Source: Amborella trichopoda
Lineage: Eukaryota; Streptophyta; Magnoliopsida; Amborellales; Amborellaceae
NCBI RefSeq assembly: GCF_000471905.2
Contig: NW_006500065.1
Location: 1,810,860 to 1,874,859 of the forward strand
Direction of reading: 5' to 3'
Length of the DNA: 64,000 bases
Shown here: positions 11,150 through 23,625 of the stretch, piece after piece
Layout of the letters: each line of letters begins with the position of its first letter
How positions within the stretch are numbered: position 1 is the stretch's first letter
Notes under the pieces: model-generated
Told to the model about the DNA's origin: nothing
The model's database searches: none
Seen by the model: the letters and a program-made list of their open reading frames with translations, nothing else
Position numbers and translations under genes: made by a program

Positions 11150-11605
11150 TTGTTTTTAATATACATTATGTTGTCGTGAATGTTTACTGTAGGATTTCTG
11201 CTGTTGTGAATGCTTATCATAAGACTTCTATTGTTGTGAATGCTTATTGCAAGACTTCTGTTGTTGGTAATGCTTATCACATGACTTCTGTTGTTGTGGA
11301 TGCTTACTGCAGGACTTCTGTTGTTGTAAATACTTATCACAGGACTTATGTTGTTGTAAATGTTTACCACAAGACTTTTGTTGTTGTGAATATTTATCAC
11401 AGGATTTCTATTGTTGTGAATGCTTAATACAGGATTTTTGTTATTGTGAATGCTTATCACAAGACTTATGTTGTTGTGAATGCTTACTGCATGACTTCTG
11501 TTGTTATGAATACTTATCGCAAGACTTCTGTTGTTGTAAATGCTTATTGCAGGACTTCTGTTTCTATGAATACATATCGTAGAGGCTTATTGCAGGGTTT
11601 CTGTG
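11150..11605. repeat. 30-bp minisatellite, about 15 units
   Basis: Consensus unit about TGTTGTGAATGCTTAYYRCA plus GGACTTCTGT. The 30-bp period keeps frames open on both strands (111 and 116 codons), giving decapeptide repeats such as VVVNAYCKTS. This is repeat-driven rather than evidence of a gene. Confidence 0.9.
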
Positions 11606-12166
11606 GTTGTGAATGTTTGTTTGATTATACATGATACTTAATGTTGAACTTAATATGAGTCATGTGCATATAGTTTATATATCATGCTTATTTGCTTTGT
11701 CCAATAAGGAATACATGACGTGTGTAAGATCAGAAATGAATATGTCAAATAGCATGTATTATAATATATGAAATCAATATGTCAAAATCCTGCTTAATAT
11801 GCATTCTTTTAGAAAATATCTACATTTGTCAATTATGATTATTTTTTAAGGATAATGTTGGTCACTTACTGAGTAGCCAAACTCATCAAATTATGGTAAC
11901 TTTTTTCACAGTAATTGCAGTAGGAGGAGTTTGGAAGAAGTTTGTAATCGTGGATAAATTCGCCTTTGTAACTTTTGTAAGGTCAAATTTGTATATCTAT
12001 AAATCCTCATGTTATTATATGCTGTGAAATAGACTTTGTACAAGTTTGAAAGTTTGTGAATGGAAAAATTTCTTTTGCAACAATATAATATATAGCATAA
12101 ATTTAGAATTTATTTTGTTCCTTAATAATAAACTGTCATTTAGTGTTATAAACTTGGGGTGTGACA

Positions 12167-12864
12167 AACTCCACATGTCTTCAAAAATTAAGTCCCAAAT
12201 TCCATCTTAAAAATAAATTTATTAAGAGGCCCGCATTTCTATGTATGTGGGCTTGCCTGTGTAGAAACCGGGACCTTATTATTACTATTTGATATGCTAA
12301 TAGTGGGAGTGGAGGTGAGTTGGGAACATTATGTTAAAAGTGCTCAGACTCTATTACGAGAGCATATATTCATACACAACATTAGCTTTTTAAAATCTTA
12401 CAACACATCAAGTATGGAATGGATTAAACAAACATGCAGCAGCAAGTACAAGAGCAACGAAGTGGAATGACCATTGTTTCATGGAAAGTAAAAGATAGGG
12501 GTTTCTAAGGACATGTCGTGATAGGAGGAGGTCAAAGTAGTTTCTTATCCTCAACTCTTCGACGTCACTAAGGGATGTCTATGATGTGTAGTTTGTCCAC
12601 CGTGTTTGTTAAAATAATTTTACGAAACATTATTTTGCTCATTGAGACATTTCTTTTGTGGAAGGGAAAATGTTTAATATTTAGAAATAACTAGAATGCA
12701 CATTTTAATCCCAAGGATGAAAACATATTAGTATTTTTAATTTTGAATAAATACTAATGGAGTATTTCAAAATAATATACTTTCGAATCTAGTTTTCCTA
12801 AGTTTTAAATAAATAGAGAGAGAAAGCATTGGGTTTGACTCTCACATTGAATAACAGAATCAGA
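12167..12864. other. Intergenic, no gene seen
   Basis: No coding, RNA or transposon signature recognised. A short palindrome, CCCGCATTTCTATGTATGTGGG-like, lies at 12231-12252 and resembles the one at 9131-9150. Confidence 0.3.
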
Positions 12865-13115
12865 CAAGAGTGACATTTATTTAGAAATACTCTCACACTT
12901 TATGTTCATGGAACAAGTAAGAGAGTATGGGGTTTATGTGCAAAGTATGTTAAAAAGGTGACATTTATTTGGAAATACTTTCATGCTTTAGGTTTCATGG
13001 AACAAAGGAGAGATTGTAAAGTATGCCAAAAGATTTGGAAACACTATCATTATTTATGTTTATGGAATAAATGAGAGAGTGTGGGTGCATATGCAAAGTA
13101 TGCAAAACGTGAGAG
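12865..13115. repeat. Imperfect tandem repeat, three units of about 75-90 bp
   Basis: Units begin near 12869, 12959 and 13034. They share TGACATTTATTTGGAAATAC, a CATGGAACAA-like block, GAGAGAGT and GCAAAGTATG. The stretch 13116-13952 has a CT-rich patch (13255-13360) and A-rich runs (13710-13745, 13870-13910) but no recognised gene. Confidence 0.6.
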
Positions 13116-13952
13116 CAAGGTGTTTCAGGCACATTATACACATTTGCATCAGCATAAAAGCCCCCTTAGCTTGTACATGGGTGTGGGTCGGGCTCACAGT
13201 TGGCCCCATTTTTACTAGATGTGATCCAAGGGTTTGATTTCTCCATTTAAATATGTTCTTTTTTACACTTGTTTTCTCTCACATTCTCTTTACCTCTCTA
13301 GAACTCTCTATTGGTTTTCTCTCTCTAAAAGTCACACCCACTTTCTCTCTCCTCTTTTGAGTTCACTCTGGTACTCTGTAGGCTCGCCCTTTCAGTTCAA
13401 TGATTGACAAGATTTTTATATTTCCTCGTGTTCTTAGATATCCTGAGGATTGGTTTGCCTGGTATACCTTTTTGCACATTGATCTATATCAATAAGATGG
13501 AAACTGCAGTCATGAGAGAATGCTATAGCGTGACTGAAAACATGAAGGTTACACTATCTTATTTTTTTTCTGTTTTTTTTTTCCTTTTTCTTTTTTTAAT
13601 GTCATCCACGACTATATTCTACAACTCCCATTTCCCCCATACATTTATCAACAAAGCATACTTAAGGGGATTTGGAGATCATCTTTATTCATCACGACAA
13701 CCAATTTTAAAAAAAAAACCTTAAAAAAAAAGAAGAAGAAGAAAAACTCGCCTTAAAATTTGTATGAATGAGGTCTACGCTCCTAGAAAAAACCATATTG
13801 AAGAAGGTCTATTAGGCCTAAAAAGTTCGCACATCATCTCTATTCATCACAACAAATCCACCAACGAAGAAAAAAGGAAAAAAAAGAAGGAACAAGAAGA
13901 AGAAGAAAAACCTTACCATAATAGTAGTCCAAATGATGTCTACTCTAAATAT

Positions 13953-14299
13953 TGATGCTTTCGAATTCAAGTTTTGAATTACACCCAGACCAGCTTGGAT
14001 GTGATTCAAATTCAAAGTTAGAAGATCTATTCAAAATGGGATCCTGTTATTGTTATAACTATTTGTTATTAACGGTGTCGAATTCAAGTTGTGAATTACA
14101 CCCAGACCAACTTGGATGTGATTTAAATTCAAAGTTAGGAAACCCATTCAAAATGGGATCCTGTCATTGTTATAACTATTTGTTGTTATCTCATCCATTC
14201 AATCACGGGTTTGAGAGTTATTTGTATCTATCTTCTATCTTGTACATCCATAAGTGGGATGTTTTGTCTATAATGAAATAGCACGTTTCATATTTAACA
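13953..14299 (+). repeat. 5' LTR of the copia element
   Basis: About 347 bp from TGATGCTTTCG to TTTAACA next to the primer-binding site. It is 117 bp longer than the 3' LTR because its first part is duplicated in tandem (13953-14069 and 14070-14186, each with GAATTACACCCAGACCARCT). Confidence 0.85.
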
Positions 14300-17200
14300 T
14301 GGTATAAGAGCGATGTTAATAAGAGAATCGGGTCATACCCATAAACCCTTTGGCAATATATGCATGTATGAGAAGGGGTCCACGGTTAGAGAGAATTCTG
14401 GCGATATAGCCATGGCTCCATGATTAGAGAGAATATTGGCGATGTACCCATGATGACGCATTGCTTCTTTTGAGTGCAAAAGAATTTTAATACTCGTGCC
14501 TCTCTCTCTCTCTCTCTCTCTCTCCTCTCTAACCCTCATTCTTTCCTACTATTACAAATAAAAAAGCACTTCAACGTTTGATCTCTCTCTCATGCTTACT
14601 CTAATTTCACATGTCCCTTGCAAAGTCCTTGTTATGCACTTCTCTATATTTTTTTCCATTCATCTCATGTTATGAGGATTCCTTTTCATCTTGAAGTTCT
14701 TGTAACATTTGGATATGCAAACAAAACCCTAGGGTTCTGAGCAAGCATCTAGCAATTGCAAATCGTAACATTTATGCAATATTTCCTATCTCTTGGGCTA
14801 TTAGACTTTGCCCACAAAAAACAGTAGCATAAAGTTAGAAAGAGAACATGCAGCATACTCAAACTTCTCTCATGGCATCCGACGACCCCAACAATAATCA
14901 ACAAGACAATGACTCCATCGCTATTGAGAACAATCGCTTGACAATTGATGGGATTGGAGAAAGCTTTTCTATTGATTACTCCTCACCATACTACCTGCAT
15001 CCTTCGGATAATTTAAGTATGGTTTTAGTCTCTCAACGACTTATTGGTGATAACTATCCCACTTGAAAGCATGATATTAAAGTGGCACTTGCAGCTAAGA
15101 ATAAACTATATTTTGTTGATGGAAGTTTGGAGAAACCAGATTCTCCACCTTCCATAGTTATGGCTTCGGAAGGTTGTAGTAACATGATGATTTCATGGCT
15201 ACTCAGTAGCGTTTCCATTGATATTGACAATAGCGTGAGTTGCACTGCTTCTACCCGTGAGGTGTGGTGAGACCTTGAAGATATGCTCTCTCAAGGAAAT
15301 GGTTTATGAATCTATGAATTAAAGAGGTCTATAGACACATTTAGACAAGAATAATCGTCGGTATGTGCTTACTACACATCCTTAAAGATGTTGTGGGATG
15401 AGTTGGCTTTTTATACAAAGATGTTATCTTGTTCATGTAGAGCAAGTAAAGAATTGATGGCTCATCTACAATCAGAACATGTATATCACTTTCTCATGGG
15501 GCTAAATGAGACTTTTGGAACTCTAAAGACCCAGATTCTGATCATGGAACCCACACCAAACATCAATAAGGTTTATTCTTTACTCTAACAAGAAGAAAGT
15601 TAAAGAAACATCCAAGTTACTAGTGCTTCTGCTAGAGAAGTTGCTGCTCTAAAAGGTTCGTGTGCTCATCCACCTTAAAATCCATGAACATTTGGTCGTG
15701 GAAAATAAAAATCTACCTATGCTCACAGTGGTGGAATAGGCCATAACCACAGTAAATCTTTTGAGTTGCATCAGTACCCAAAATCTCGTTTGGCCGTTGC
15801 TTCACGTGTTGGAGCCTCTAAAGTAGCTGCTGTTACAACACTTTTTGTTGACTTTGCTATTGATTTTGCTCCTTCCCCTTCAAGTGGGGTTGAATCTCCA
15901 CTTCTACAACTCACCCCCAATCAATATCAACGACTTTTATCAATCTTAAACACTAATGGACAACCCTCAACAACAAACTTTGCACGTATACAACATTGTA
16001 TATGCAATCCACTCTCCACTTACCTCTTGGGTCATTGATTCAGGTGCTTCTAACCACTTTACACCCGCCTTATCTTTGCTTTGTCATGCTACTGAAAAGG
16101 CAAATGCTAAACACGTATGTCTTCCAAATGGTACTAACATACCTGTTACTCATATTAGAAAGTCCATTCTTTCTTTTACTTTTACATTAGATGGTGTTCT
16201 TTGTGTGCCATCTTTCAATTTTAATCTTATTTCCATCCGTAAGTTAAGTACTTCATTAACCTGTGCTACAATTTTTTTCCAACATTTTGTGTCTTCCAGG
16301 ACCTGAAAACGAAGAAGTTGATTGGACTGGGTGAGATGAGAGATGGGTTGTATCACTACGTTCAACCACCTAGAAATAAACAAGTTGCTCTTCTTGCACA
16401 TCATGGTGCAAACTTTGAACTTTGGCATTGAAGACTAGGACATCTATCCCAACATAGTTTGGCTAGTTTACCTTTATCTCATTTAGATATTTTTTCATGT
16501 TCTGTTGTACCTTGCGATGTATACATTTTGGCTAAACAAACATGTTTCCCATTTACTTTTAGTTTGAATAAATGCTCTTCTCCTTTTGAACTTATTCACT
16601 GTGACATTTGAGGAGATTATTCGACCCCTTCTCATTTAGGTGCTCATTATGTTCTTACCATTGTAGATGATTTCTCTAGATGTACTTGGATATACTTAAT
16701 GGAATTCAAATATGAAACATATCCTTTTATGAAGAACTTTCTTGTCATGGTAAGAACTCAGTTCCACTATCATGTCAAACAAGTTAGAACAGACGATGGC
16801 ACTGAATTCTTATCTAATTCCATGCAAACTCTTTTTCATGAGTAATGCATATTACACTAACGAACTTGTGTGCAAACTCCATAGTACAATGGTGTTGCGG
16901 AACGCAAGCACCACCACATTTTGGAGGTAGCATTGATCTTGCGTTTCCAAGCTCATTTACCAATTTGTTTTTTAGGAGAATGTATTCTAACGGTTGTATA
17001 CTTGATATTCTGACTGCCTACTCATATTCTTTCGGGAAGAACTCTATATGAAATGTTTATTCGATGCAAGCCCAAATATGACCACCTTCGTGTTTTCGGA
17101 TGTCTATACTATGCCCATAACAGTGACATTCAAAGACACAAGTTCGACCCTCGGGCAAAATGTTGTATTTTTGTTGGTTATCCACTTGGACAATGAGGGT

Positions 17201-19118
17201 ACCGGATGTATGATTTTAGTTCTACCATAATTTTCACTAGTAGGGATGTGATCTTTTATGAAAATGCTTTTTGTTTTCAAACCATAATCCCTCTCCCTTT
17301 GATGACTAACAACCATCCGATAATAGTATTCCCTTACCTACCCCCTCACCACCATCACCTAATAACTTGCTGCCTTCCATACGATGCTCCCAGTAAACAT
17401 CTCACAAACCAACATATCTTAATGACTATGTTTGTAGTTCATCTTGGGACAACGTGCCTACTTTCTCGTCTCACAGTTCTAAACAGTCTTTTCCAGGGCT
17501 AGTTGCCCTAGGTAAACCCTACCATGTTGCCCCTACCTTTTGATGATGTTTATTCTGCTCCTCATCAATTTTATTTGACTAGTATCTCTTCTTATATGAA
17601 CTTTCTAGTTTTAAACAAGCCATCCAACAACCTCATTAGAGAAATGTTATGGTCGCAGAACTTCAAGCCCTTGAAGAAAACAAAACCTGGACCCTACAGC
17701 CCTTACCACCTGGTAAGCGCCCAATTGGTAGCAAATGGGTTTATAAGGTTAAGTTCCGTGTTGATGGATCTATAGAAAGATACAATGCACGTTTGACTGC
17801 CAAAGGATATACACAAACTGCAAGACTCGATTATTATATGACTTTTGCACCTATCGCCAAGCTAGTTACCATGCTATGTTTACCTGCCATTACCTCTGTA
17901 AGGAATTAGCCTTTACACCAATTGGATGTTAACAACACTATGCGTGGAGACTTATGTGAGGAACATGATTCCTCCACCTGGTAATACTCGAAAGGGCGAG
18001 AAGCTCATTTGTAAACTTTGCAAATCTTTATATGGCCTCAAACATGCTTCTCGTCAATGGTTTCACAAGTTCTCCACTGCTTTCAAGGCAACCAGTTTCA
18101 AGCAATCCTTGCTGATTATTCTTTATTTACCCATCCCAATGATCACCACTTTATCGTAATACTTGTTTATGTGGATGATGTGATTGTTACTGGCGATGAA
18201 ATCCACTCAATCAATCGTTTGAAATCCTACTTAGATTCGAATTTCACATCAAGGATTTGGGGCAGCTCAAATATTTTCTTGGTATTGAGCTTGCCCACTC
18301 AGCTAAGGGCATTTCCATTAGCCAACGAAAATATATTTTGGACATTTTGAAAGAAATTGGTTTTCTTGGATCCAAACTAGTCTGATTCCCAATGGAGCAA
18401 AATCTTCGGCTAAAGGTGGATGATGGTGTTGTTTTAGCCGATCTTGGTTCTTATAGGCGTCTTGTGGGACGACTCATTTATTTGACGATTACACGCCCTG
18501 ATATCACTTACTCAGTACACGTGCTTAGCCAATTCATGTAGGCACCTCTCAAGCCCCATCTTGATGGGGCTCAATGAGTTCTATGATATTTGGAGGCCAC
18601 TCTAAGGCAAGGCATTATGCTTCCATCTGTAAGTGACTTAAAAAGATCACGGCCTACTCTGACGTAGATTGGGCAAGTTGTCCCATGACTCGTTATCCTA
18701 CTACTGAGTATTTACTTTTTTAGGCGCAAGTTCCATCTCTTGGCGCACTAAGAAGCAAACTACTGTGGCACGTTCTTCGGCTGAGGCTGTATATCGGTCT
18801 ATGGCCACCTCTTCTTGTGAGTTGACATGGCTTAAGTTTCTCCTTGCTGATCTTGGAGTTTCTCACTCTCGCCCTATGCATCTCAATTGTGAGAACCAAG
18901 CTGCTTTCCTATCTTACATGAACGTACCAAGCACATAGAATTGGACTACTATCTTATTAGGGAAAAGATACAATCCAGCCTAGTCTCCACTTCGTACGCG
19001 CCATCACGATTACAACTTGCATATTTTTTGACCAAGCCCCTTGGATGTGCACAATTTCATTTGTTGTTGTCCAAGCTGGGTGTTATGTGTCTTCATGTAC
19101 TAGCTTGAGGGGGAGTAT

Positions 19119-19348
19119 TGACGGTTTTGAATTAAAGTTTTGAATTACACCCGGACTAGCTTAGATGTGATTTCAAATTCAAAGTTAGAAGACCCATTCA
19201 AAATGAGATCCTGTTATTGTTATAACTATTTGTTGTTATCTCATCCCTTCAATCATGGGTTTGAGAATTATTTGTATTTATCTTTTATCTTGTACATCTA
19301 TAAGTGGGATGTTTTGTCCATAAGGAAATAGCACTTTTCACATTTACC
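19119..19348 (+). repeat. 3' LTR of the copia element
   Basis: About 230 bp beginning TGACGGTTTTG right after the polypurine tract. It matches the 5' LTR through CAAAATGRGATCCTGTTATT and TTATCTTGTACATC to CACATTTAC. It has a single copy of the block that is doubled in the 5' LTR. Confidence 0.85.
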
Positions 19349-21480
19349 CTAAAAGATGAATGCACTCTGCCCATTTGATGGCAACTTATCAAGGTTTTCT
19401 AGGAACCGGTATTCGACTAGTTGAGCGAGTATGCTCAGATCTCTGAATTGGCTGTCATCCTAGGGGATCTTAAACAAAGTTAAAAAAAGATATAAAAAAT
19501 CAAAAAAAGAAAAGAAAATAAGAAATCTACTTGTAACATGTTCTTTTATGTGTCTATTATTTTATCAAATATTGGAAAGTATTTCGGCCATAAATACTTA
19601 TTTTTACATTTCTCATCTTTTTTTGATTATTTTAAAAATATAGCTACCACAAATTGATTTTTCACAATCTATTTTTTACTACTTTTTTTAACCTCATTTA
19701 GAATTTTTTTTTTAATCTTACTTTAATAGGAAATATACTTTTTGGATTTTTTTTTTTTTAATTCATTTTTTGCTTGGCCGGTACATCAGTTATAGGTTAC
19801 TTGGACTTGGCTCATGGCCTGTTTCTGCAGCCTGTTCGTGCAATCGAACACTGTTAGGAACTCAAGCAACTTTTTAAAGAAATTGTTCATTAATATTTTG
19901 CTAATATTAGGGTAAAAGAATACTCATGGATCCCTGGTCTGCAGAGTAAATGTAAAATCTACTCTTCCCAAAGGGCTAGAAATGCAATATGTGAGGCCTT
20001 CTAAGGAAATGCATTTTGAGAAGTCTTACTAGGATTTTTGGTTCCAATACTATTTTATGTTTTTGACAAAAGCAATATTCTCATTGGGGATGGTACCCAA
20101 CGAGATACACACACTATAAAGGGTGTGTCGTTATATTTTACTTTCAAACAATTTATTAGCTTATATTTTTTTAACTATGGTCAGAGATATAATGTTAAAT
20201 AGTTGATCTTTTATATGTATTTTGACAGCTTTTTCCATGAAGTTTATTAACGATTTTAAGGCACATTTTTTTTTATTTTTCTATGGTAGCAGTTCTCTAG
20301 TGCTTGAGGAAGTTTATTCACCATAAGTTTCACACCCAAATAGATAGAACGGTTTTCCTAAAACAATACGAGGAAAAAAAGTTGGGAAAGCTTTTCTAGT
20401 TCCCATAATAATTAGGGAAAAATATAAAAAACCTCATAATCAATACTTTTTAGCCATCCTCCCTCGTAACACTTTTGATACCATGCTATTAACCCTAACA
20501 TAAATTTTTTTTACAACCACCACTCAACTAAAAAAATGAGTTTTTAACCAAAATACCCCCAATTTTAACCCATGATTTCAAAACTAACGCTCAACATGTG
20601 TAGGTTTGGCAAAAATCTAGCATAACTTGAATACAGAGCTGGTCTCAAATTGTATTGGTCTGGCATTTTGTACCTGACCGGCTTAGAGATAGAAAGTGGA
20701 AAATGTAACATGAGTATTTTGGTCTAAAAAAGCCTAATTTTTTACTTTAAATTATGTTTGCAAACATAAAAAGCTTTAAGCTTAGGAGTATGATTTACAA
20801 AATATTGGGAGATGACATGCCTAGAAATAAGTCAATTGGGATATCTATAATTTTCCTTAATAATTACCACTTCTCAAGAAAAATAAGCAAAAAAAGCAAC
20901 AATTCAAATGGCAAAAACTTTCTCATAGAGGTTTTTACTGCGCATTGACACCATAGTGTGTACGTTGGGGGATTAAGTGACTAGATGGCTTGTTTGGATG
21001 GACTCAATTTGCATGAGGGTTGTTTGTTTTTGAGTAATTTAGTATGGTTACAAAAAATAGGAAAATATAAAATGGGTCAATTTTGATTAAAAGTTATATG
21101 AAAAATTGGTCAATTTGTATTTTTTGTTCTTATTTTTAAATTGTCATTTACTTCGAGTATGATTTATTATTTATTAGTTTGTTCGTTGGTAGGGCTTAGT
21201 TCCATAGCGGTATGAGGATGGTGAACTCAGATCGCTATAGAAATTAGCCTTGAATCGGTTTTAAAGCGACATAAGGTCTCTATCCTCGTACTGCTGGTTG
21301 TTTTTTTTTTTTTTTGGAAGAAAAGAACGTTACGAGGTGGAGACTTTGGATTACTCTCTAGACTGAGCTAGGGGAGCCCTACTAACAAAAACGAAAAACA
21401 TTAAAACAATAAAAAATTATGGATGAGGTTGATCGACCTTTTATAAAAAAAATTAGCCCATTTCGTATTCTCCTAATGTT
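19349..21480. other. Intergenic, no gene seen
   Basis: AT-rich with several T and A homopolymers (19689-19713, 19748-19760, 21300-21316). 20413-20430 (AGGGAAAAATATAAAAAACC) resembles a Mutator-type terminal end, but no inverted partner was found. Confidence 0.35.
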
Positions 21481-21562
21481 TTGTGTCCGTACGTCAATTA
21501 CGCCACGCCCTTTTTCCCAAAAGCTGTTGGCGTGACTGCGATTTACAGGTCCGGCAGGAGGC

Positions 21563-22027
21563 ATGGCAGGCCTTCACATTCTCAACAACGATCTTCAACT
21601 TCACTCTCTTATCTGCGGCGGCGGCGACGGCGACGGCGACGGCGACGGCACTTGTGCAGCAACTTGCAACGGGTACTTCATGAATGGTGAGCAGCAGCCC
21701 CCTGTTTCTGAGGGCAGAGGGTTTAATGGAGGTGGCTCCTCCTCCTCCTCCTCCGCCCCTGTATTGTGTTATTGTGGAACAGCGCGACCTGCCCCTTATC
21801 CTTCTGAAAATATAAAGCATTATCTTTCTTCTTCTTTACTACCGGCTGCTTTGGGTTGCTACCCTTCTACTGCTGAGAACTCTGAGGGAGCGAAGATTGT
21901 TTCTTTGGAGAGGGGAGCAGAGGGTGTGGCTGAGATATTGGCGGAGTTGCAGAGGGAGCGGCAGAAGAATGTGGAGCTAATGGAGAGGATATCGTTGTTG
22001 GAGGCTTTAGTTAATGACTTTAAATAG
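21563..22027 (+). CDS. Unrecognised Gly/Ser-rich protein with C-terminal coiled coil
   Basis: A 154-codon frame from ATG at 21563 to TAG at 22025-22027, clearly richer in G+C than its surroundings and with strong reading-frame character. The N-terminal third holds a GGGDGDGDGDG run encoded by (GGCGAC)n at about 21617-21649, then poly-Ser (21739-21756). The last 35 residues form an amphipathic, probably coiled-coil segment with EILAELQRERQKNVELMERI. I do not recognise the family. A consensus donor (CAA|GTAAGA) sits at 22034, six bases after the stop, and an acceptor (GATGCAG) at about 22312. So this is probably exon 1 of a gene. Either the stop is the true end and the second exon is untranslated, or the TAG is a recent mutation that cuts off a longer protein. 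Confidence 0.6.
   Translation: MAGLHILNNDLQLHSLICGGGDGDGDGDGTCAATCNGYFMNGEQQPPVSEGRGFNGGGSSSSSSAPVLCYCGTARPAPYPSENIKHYLSSSLLPAALGCYPSTAENSEGAKIVSLERGAEGVAEILAELQRERQKNVELMERISLLEALVNDFK
21617..21649 (+). repeat. Coding GGC/GAC microsatellite
   Basis: GGCGGCGGCGACGGCGACGG-type run in frame, coding alternating Gly-Asp. Its length may vary between alleles. Confidence 0.85.
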
Positions 22028-22391
22028 AAACAAGTAAGAAATCCTCTCCCTCACCCCATCCCAGTTCTCTCTTCTCTTTCAAATGTCCACTTTGTCTCTT
22101 TATTTCCCTGAAATATGGCATTTAAGTTCTTCTCTCTGAGTTTGCCAGGACAATGACATTTAACTTTGCCTATCTGTACATGACATTTAACTCTCTGTGT
22201 ATCTATCTATCTATTTATCAATTTATTTATGTCTGTCTCTCATTCAATCAAGAAAATTAGTTTCCAAGCGGCGAATGCTTGTGTTTTTTCTGTTGATATT
22301 ATTGATGCAGGCATAAGGAAAATGGCTTTGGGTGATCGTTTACTTTGTTCACCTGTATATTGTCATGCCATTAGTCATTTGTGAATGAAGC

Positions 22392-22498
22392 TGATCATCA
22401 TCATCGTTATCATCTAGGCCTTATTCCAACAATTTGGGATTGGCTACACGAATCTTGTTCCACCATTCTATTTATCAAAGGAACACCTTATCATGAAT
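22392..22498 (-). mobile_element. RTE LINE 3'-tail fragment
   Basis: ATCATCATCATCGTTATCAT followed by AGGCCTTATTCCAACAATTT and GGATTGGCTACACGAATCTT. This is the same 3'-end sequence as the LINE at 906-1000, also on the minus strand. Only about 100 bp remain, so it is severely 5'-truncated. Confidence 0.7.
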
Positions 22499-23568
22499 AT
22501 ATAACATTAGTTTATGATTCATGGAAAGATGGAGCAAAGTTTTATGCTGGCTGCTAACCCAATACAACCCTCCTCTTTTCTCTGGGCTTGGGACTGGCAT
22601 GAGAGGCTTGGGAGGAGTTAGATTAGTGAATTGTGCTGATAGTATGGTATTAAATTTGGCTGTCTAGTATTTGATTTATTTCCACACAGTACAAATTACC
22701 TGTTGATGTAGTTGCTTATTTTGAGTAGTAGAGTTGACACTGTGGTCATGTACCATTTATTAGGCATATGAGAGAGTCTATTTCAATAGATTTTTAGGAT
22801 TTTGAATTGTCTATGACTTGGTGCAGATACTTGATGTTCCTTAACTGAAATATATTACTACTAACTTTTGAATAATAAATACGGCAAATCCGGCGGCCTA
22901 GATCAAAATAGACATGCTATGTTAGGAAATCCATGGTGTAAAATCGTATGTGCGTTTGTCTTTGTCCATTAACAAATTGCCAAAGGGGAATATGTTAGTA
23001 TTAAATGACTTTTGGTGCTCATTTATGACTATCTTGAATCAGGTTGAAGTAGTAACTTCCACATGATTTATTTGCTGTTATGATTACTAATTACCAAGGG
23101 TTGGAAAACATGCACTTGGATCAGGACTTCAAACCAAGTAATGTTTGACAGACTTGGCCTAATCTATCAGAGTCAGCAGAGTCCAAAAGAAAAATATAAT
23201 AAAATATTGGGAACTGGGCTGACTCGGCCAGTTCCCATCTGTTTGCCTCAAACTGGGCAAAATGTTGCACCCGAGTAACTCTGGTGATTTCGAGCCATGT
23301 CTTCCCACAATGATAATAAAAAATGGTTATTAACGTATTTACCTTGGAAATGCTACCAGAAAAAATTGCAACCCTTGTATTTCTTCCACAGCATTGCAGC
23401 TCAATTCAGGTCCTGTACTCATGTAAATAATTATGTCATAACCATTTCCTATTGAGATTGTAGTGACCATTGAATTGGGAGAGTGGGAGGTCCTGTCTGA
23501 TCATTCTTGTAACTGTAAATTAGAAAAGAGAAGAACAATGTAATAATTCTCTGCTTCCTTTCTTCTTG
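22499..23568. other. Intergenic, no gene seen
   Basis: No coding or transposon signature recognised. Confidence 0.3.
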
Positions 23569-23581
23569 TCCTTTTCAAACC

Positions 23582-23625
23582 CCTTTTTTTTTAGAGAAAA
23601 AGTTAACATTGTATTGCTGTAAGGA
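23582..23625 (-). mobile_element. Tiny retroposed insertion with 13-bp TSD
   Basis: A 44-bp insert starting with a T-run (A-tail on the minus strand), flanked by identical TCCTTTTCAAACC at 23569-23581 and 23626-23638. A target duplication plus an A-tail indicates L1-type retroposition. The body (minus: CAATACAATGTTAACTTTTT) resembles the insert at 35373-35431. Confidence 0.65.

Larger units (their letters stand above)
9300..12166 (+). mobile_element. Candidate solo LTR (Ty3/gypsy-like), about 2.9 kb
   Basis: Begins TGTGATGACTCAAAATTTTT and ends CTTGGGGTGTGACA, matching the TG...CA ends and the 'TGTGAYGAC.../...GGGTGTGACA' style of many plant gypsy LTRs. The part near 11850-12166 (GGTCACTTACTGAGTAGCC..., then the GTGTGACA end) also looks like the R/U5 side of such LTRs. 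No coding for a polyprotein lies on either side, so a solo LTR is inferred. The flanking 5-mers (ATTTC and AACTC) match poorly, so insertion would be old. It carries a (TAA)n run at 9328-9369 and two minisatellite arrays. The boundaries are the weakest part of the call. Confidence 0.4.
13953..19348 (+). mobile_element. Ty1/copia LTR retrotransposon, broken
   Basis: A fossil copia element of about 5.4 kb. Order seen: 5' LTR, primer-binding site TGGTATAAGAGC (14300-14311, the initiator-Met tRNA type), gag-like frames (about 14848-15600), protease motif WVIDSGASNHFT (16028-16063), integrase region (about 16420-17250), reverse transcriptase (about 17650-18520, with YVDDVIVTGD near 18169), RNase H (about 18640-19060, with SSAEA), polypurine tract TTGAGGGGGAG (19105-19116), 3' LTR. 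The protease-integrase-RT-RNase H order defines Ty1/copia. The coding region is broken in many places, roughly ten or more, so it cannot act alone. LTR divergence visible by eye argues it is not recent. A clean 5-bp target duplication is not seen. Confidence 0.9.

Noticed and set aside
11092-11460. Paired 111- and 116-codon frames on opposite strands
   Set aside because: Produced by a 30-bp minisatellite whose period is a multiple of three.
11150-11605. CRISPR-like array
   Set aside because: Units are contiguous, imperfect and without spacers, in a plant nuclear context.
20413-20950. Possible second Mutator-like element starting AGGGAAAAATATAAAAAACC
   Set aside because: No inverted partner or 9-bp duplication found downstream.
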